From contig CAAAJI010000395.1 in assembly GCA_900642245.1 (NCBI GenBank), forward strand, positions 34,206 through 44,630: DNA of 10,425 nt, in the 5' to 3' direction. The notes under the pieces are model-generated. The model was not told the DNA's origin, ran no database searches, and worked only from the letters and a program-made list of their open reading frames with translations. The stretch comes from Fragilaria radians. Lineage: Eukaryota; Bacillariophyta; Fragilariophyceae; Fragilariales; Fragilariaceae. Below are positions 8,442-10,425 of the stretch, piece by piece. A program made the position numbers and the translations under genes. Each line of letters begins with the position of its first letter. Position 1 is the first letter of the stretch.

Positions 8442-10205
8442 AATATTGAATAACATTAATTCAATCCGAAAACATTATTTTTATACAACTACACTAATAA
8501 TACCATAACCTAAGGTCTTCTTGGCCGCTTGAAGATGCACATTGGAAATCCATATTTTCTACTTCTGCTCTAGCAATCAGCATCGAAGGAAGCGCAATTT
8601 TGTTGAGAACTGAGGATTGAAATGAGATGACCTAAACGGCGTTGATTATTACGATTCAGAAATTTCATGGCTATTGTTGGCCCCAAAAGCCTGTCTTATG
8701 GATGAGGACAAGGTCTAGGAACACAAACAGCACAAGCACTGAAATGTGAGTTAATGGTTTCTGAAGAAGAGGAAGGCAGAAAAAAATGAAAAGAAGCAGT
8801 CACCTTAACGTAAACTTGAGATAAATTTATCATGACCCATTCTAACCATCATTTTTTATCCTATATTGAGTGATGTGGAATTCTTGGAAAAGAAATGAAG
8901 CTTATTTGCGGAATTTATGATAAATTCGAAGTGGCTAGAACTTTATCAATCCCATAGACAATATCAAAAGAGAAATCTTACATTTACGAAATGCTCCTTG
9001 CAAATAAAAGGTCAACTACAGTTTAAGGCGCTGCAGCATGGGTATGAAGGAACATAGTTTGACATGGATGCTGTTTGCTTGGCCTCTATCATTACAAATC
9101 CTTCATTTTCCACTTGGAGTTCATTCATCTAGAATTTTACACAGAAATAGTATATGGTTAGCAGCACTTTGGGACTAAGCCACTGCATTGTACGCAACAA
9201 GGAAAAGCAAGAATACTGCAAAGGTGCATTTTTTATCCATTTCTGTGTTAACACTTTCCTGAAAGAGCTAACTTAAGGCTGAGATTGGTTCAATCCAACT
9301 GATGCCACCCTGAATTATTGCTTTGAGCAGCTGATCCAAATTCTGAAAAGATAAATTAGTTCTAAAATAAATTTATGCTTGATTTGAAAGTAAAAATGTC
9401 ATCTGCAAAAACAGAATTAGCAGCTTGTTGTACTCTGGAAGTTGCACTGCTAGCAAATTCCAGACTTTGTCTGCATATACAGTCATGAAAGTTTTATTGC
9501 ATTAGTTGCATCAGATAAACATTTTATTCGATGATTGGCATAGCTCTTTTGACCTTAGTTTGCCGCCAAAGTGGGCATTGGGATAATGGTGCTTCTTATT
9601 GAATTCATTAGTACAAAAAATAGTCGGATGTGATTCAATTGTATCACAACAAAGCTACAGTTAACGACGACGCATTAGGCCATAGATATAAATGATTTAC
9701 TGCTTTTAGAACATTCATTAAGAACGTTTCATCAGACTGAGAGACTAGTCATTGCAAAACACGTTTGCTGTCTTGTTATACTCTTAAATACCTTTTGCTA
9801 CGGTTATTTTGATGATTTTGGTCTACCACATCTCCATCTTAAAGATTAAATAAAGGAAAAATAATGTTTAAAATGGAGCCACCCTAACCACATTCAGCAA
9901 CGGGATGCTATCATTTTGTTGCTATCAAACGTGCAGTCCATCATTACAACATATTTGTTTGTTGTGGCCAACCCTATGGATGTTGTGGTGTCAACAATTG
10001 CATGCCGTGATTTTTTGCTCTCAATCTGCAGACATTGCATAAAACCACAACAAAATTAGCAATTGCTCCGTAGGGTACTTGGTCCTTATCATTCTTTATC
10101 AATTACATGCAAAAAGAAGACATTGAAGCCAAGAAATAGATTATACTTGCATAGTATGCCTAATAATATTGTATTCTATACCACACAGTCAAATGTCTTT
10201 TGATA
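8442..10205. other. Long gene-poor interval
   Basis: About 1.8 kb with stops in all frames and no recognisable domain, tRNA or array. The longest methionine-started piece I noticed is 48 codons on the minus strand (9894-10040), of unknown nature. Some minus-strand stretches between 8550 and 8650 are briefly open. The last part should contain the 3' UTR of the methyltransferase that ends at 10206. Confidence 0.5.
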
Positions 10206-10425
10206 TTACAACCTTGATGGGAGTCGCATGAAGGCCGCTAAATTATACATGAGTGTAATTTTCATATCCAGATATAATTCTGAATTGGCAGGCCATCCTG
10301 TCAAATCACAAATATAATATTGTAACAAACCACATTTTTCTTGAAGTAACTTCCCAAATAAGTTTAAGATGGGTGATGAACTGTGTCCATAACGAACATC
10401 ATATCCATAATGATGCCATTCCATA
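10206..10425 (-). CDS. METTL24/FkbM-like methyltransferase, C-terminus (runs off window)
   Basis: The minus-strand frame stays open from the window edge to TAA at 10206-10208, giving 72 residues from MEWHHYGYDVRYG through ELYLDMKITLMYNLAAFMR. It is the C-terminal end of the same family as the 2836-3291 fragment: 53 of 69 aligned residues are identical with no gaps, and the nucleotide sequences are visibly related throughout. The SAM-binding and D-x-L-K-x-D-x-E-G-S-E regions would lie beyond the window, so activity cannot be judged. The substitutions are largely conservative (Tyr/Phe, Asp/Glu, Leu/Met, Ser/Thr), which suggests coding constraint was maintained in at least one copy. The partner acceptor of the methyl group is unknown. 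Confidence 0.8.
   Translation of the reverse strand, partial: MEWHHYGYDVRYGHSSSPILNLFGKLLQEKCGLLQYYICDLTGWPANSELYLDMKITLMYNLAAFMRLPSRL

Noticed and set aside
9894..10040. 48-codon methionine-started open stretch on the minus strand
   Set aside because: Too short, no motif, and no relation to the neighbouring methyltransferase; consistent with chance.

Overview
The window looks like AT-rich nuclear DNA of a eukaryote, most likely a diatom or another stramenopile. The reasons are long gene-poor stretches, heavily decayed retroelement polyproteins, a Copia-type gag/protease, and a METTL24/FkbM-like methyltransferase in two paralogous copies. The taxonomic call is inference from protein style remembered from diatom genomes; no search was run. 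No operon structure, RNA gene, CRISPR array or prokaryotic signal was seen.

Layout: 1-660 holds no gene, only a (TG)n microsatellite. 661-1460 (+) is a decayed retroelement polyprotein readable in pieces across several frames. 1470-2215 (-) is a Copia-type gag relic whose zinc-knuckle region carries a 71-bp tandem duplication. 2836-3291 (-) is the 3' part of a methyltransferase gene, cut at its 5' side by a second Copia fragment at 3291-3845 (+). That second fragment repeats the gag knuckle sequence of the first at very high identity in the opposite orientation and runs on into the protease active site. 4375-4500 (+) looks like a reverse-transcriptase scrap. 4500-5216 has nothing recognisable.

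The one substantial gene is at 5217-7932 (+): a heavy-metal P1B-type ATPase (Zn/Cd/Pb-exporter-like). It has a degenerate first HMA domain, a second HMA domain with a GICCASE motif, and a complete ATPase core with CPC, DKTGT, HP and GDGIND motifs. The first HMA domain is in a different reading frame from the rest, so the gene as read here needs a +1 frame change near 5541.

7933-10205 is gene-poor, with one weak coding-like stretch on the minus strand (8209-8441). From 10206 to the window end (-) is the C-terminus of a second methyltransferase, about 77% identical to the first over 69 residues. The ATPase therefore lies between two same-strand methyltransferase paralogues. No functional link between them is evident; the arrangement is better explained by segmental duplication plus retroelement insertion and decay.
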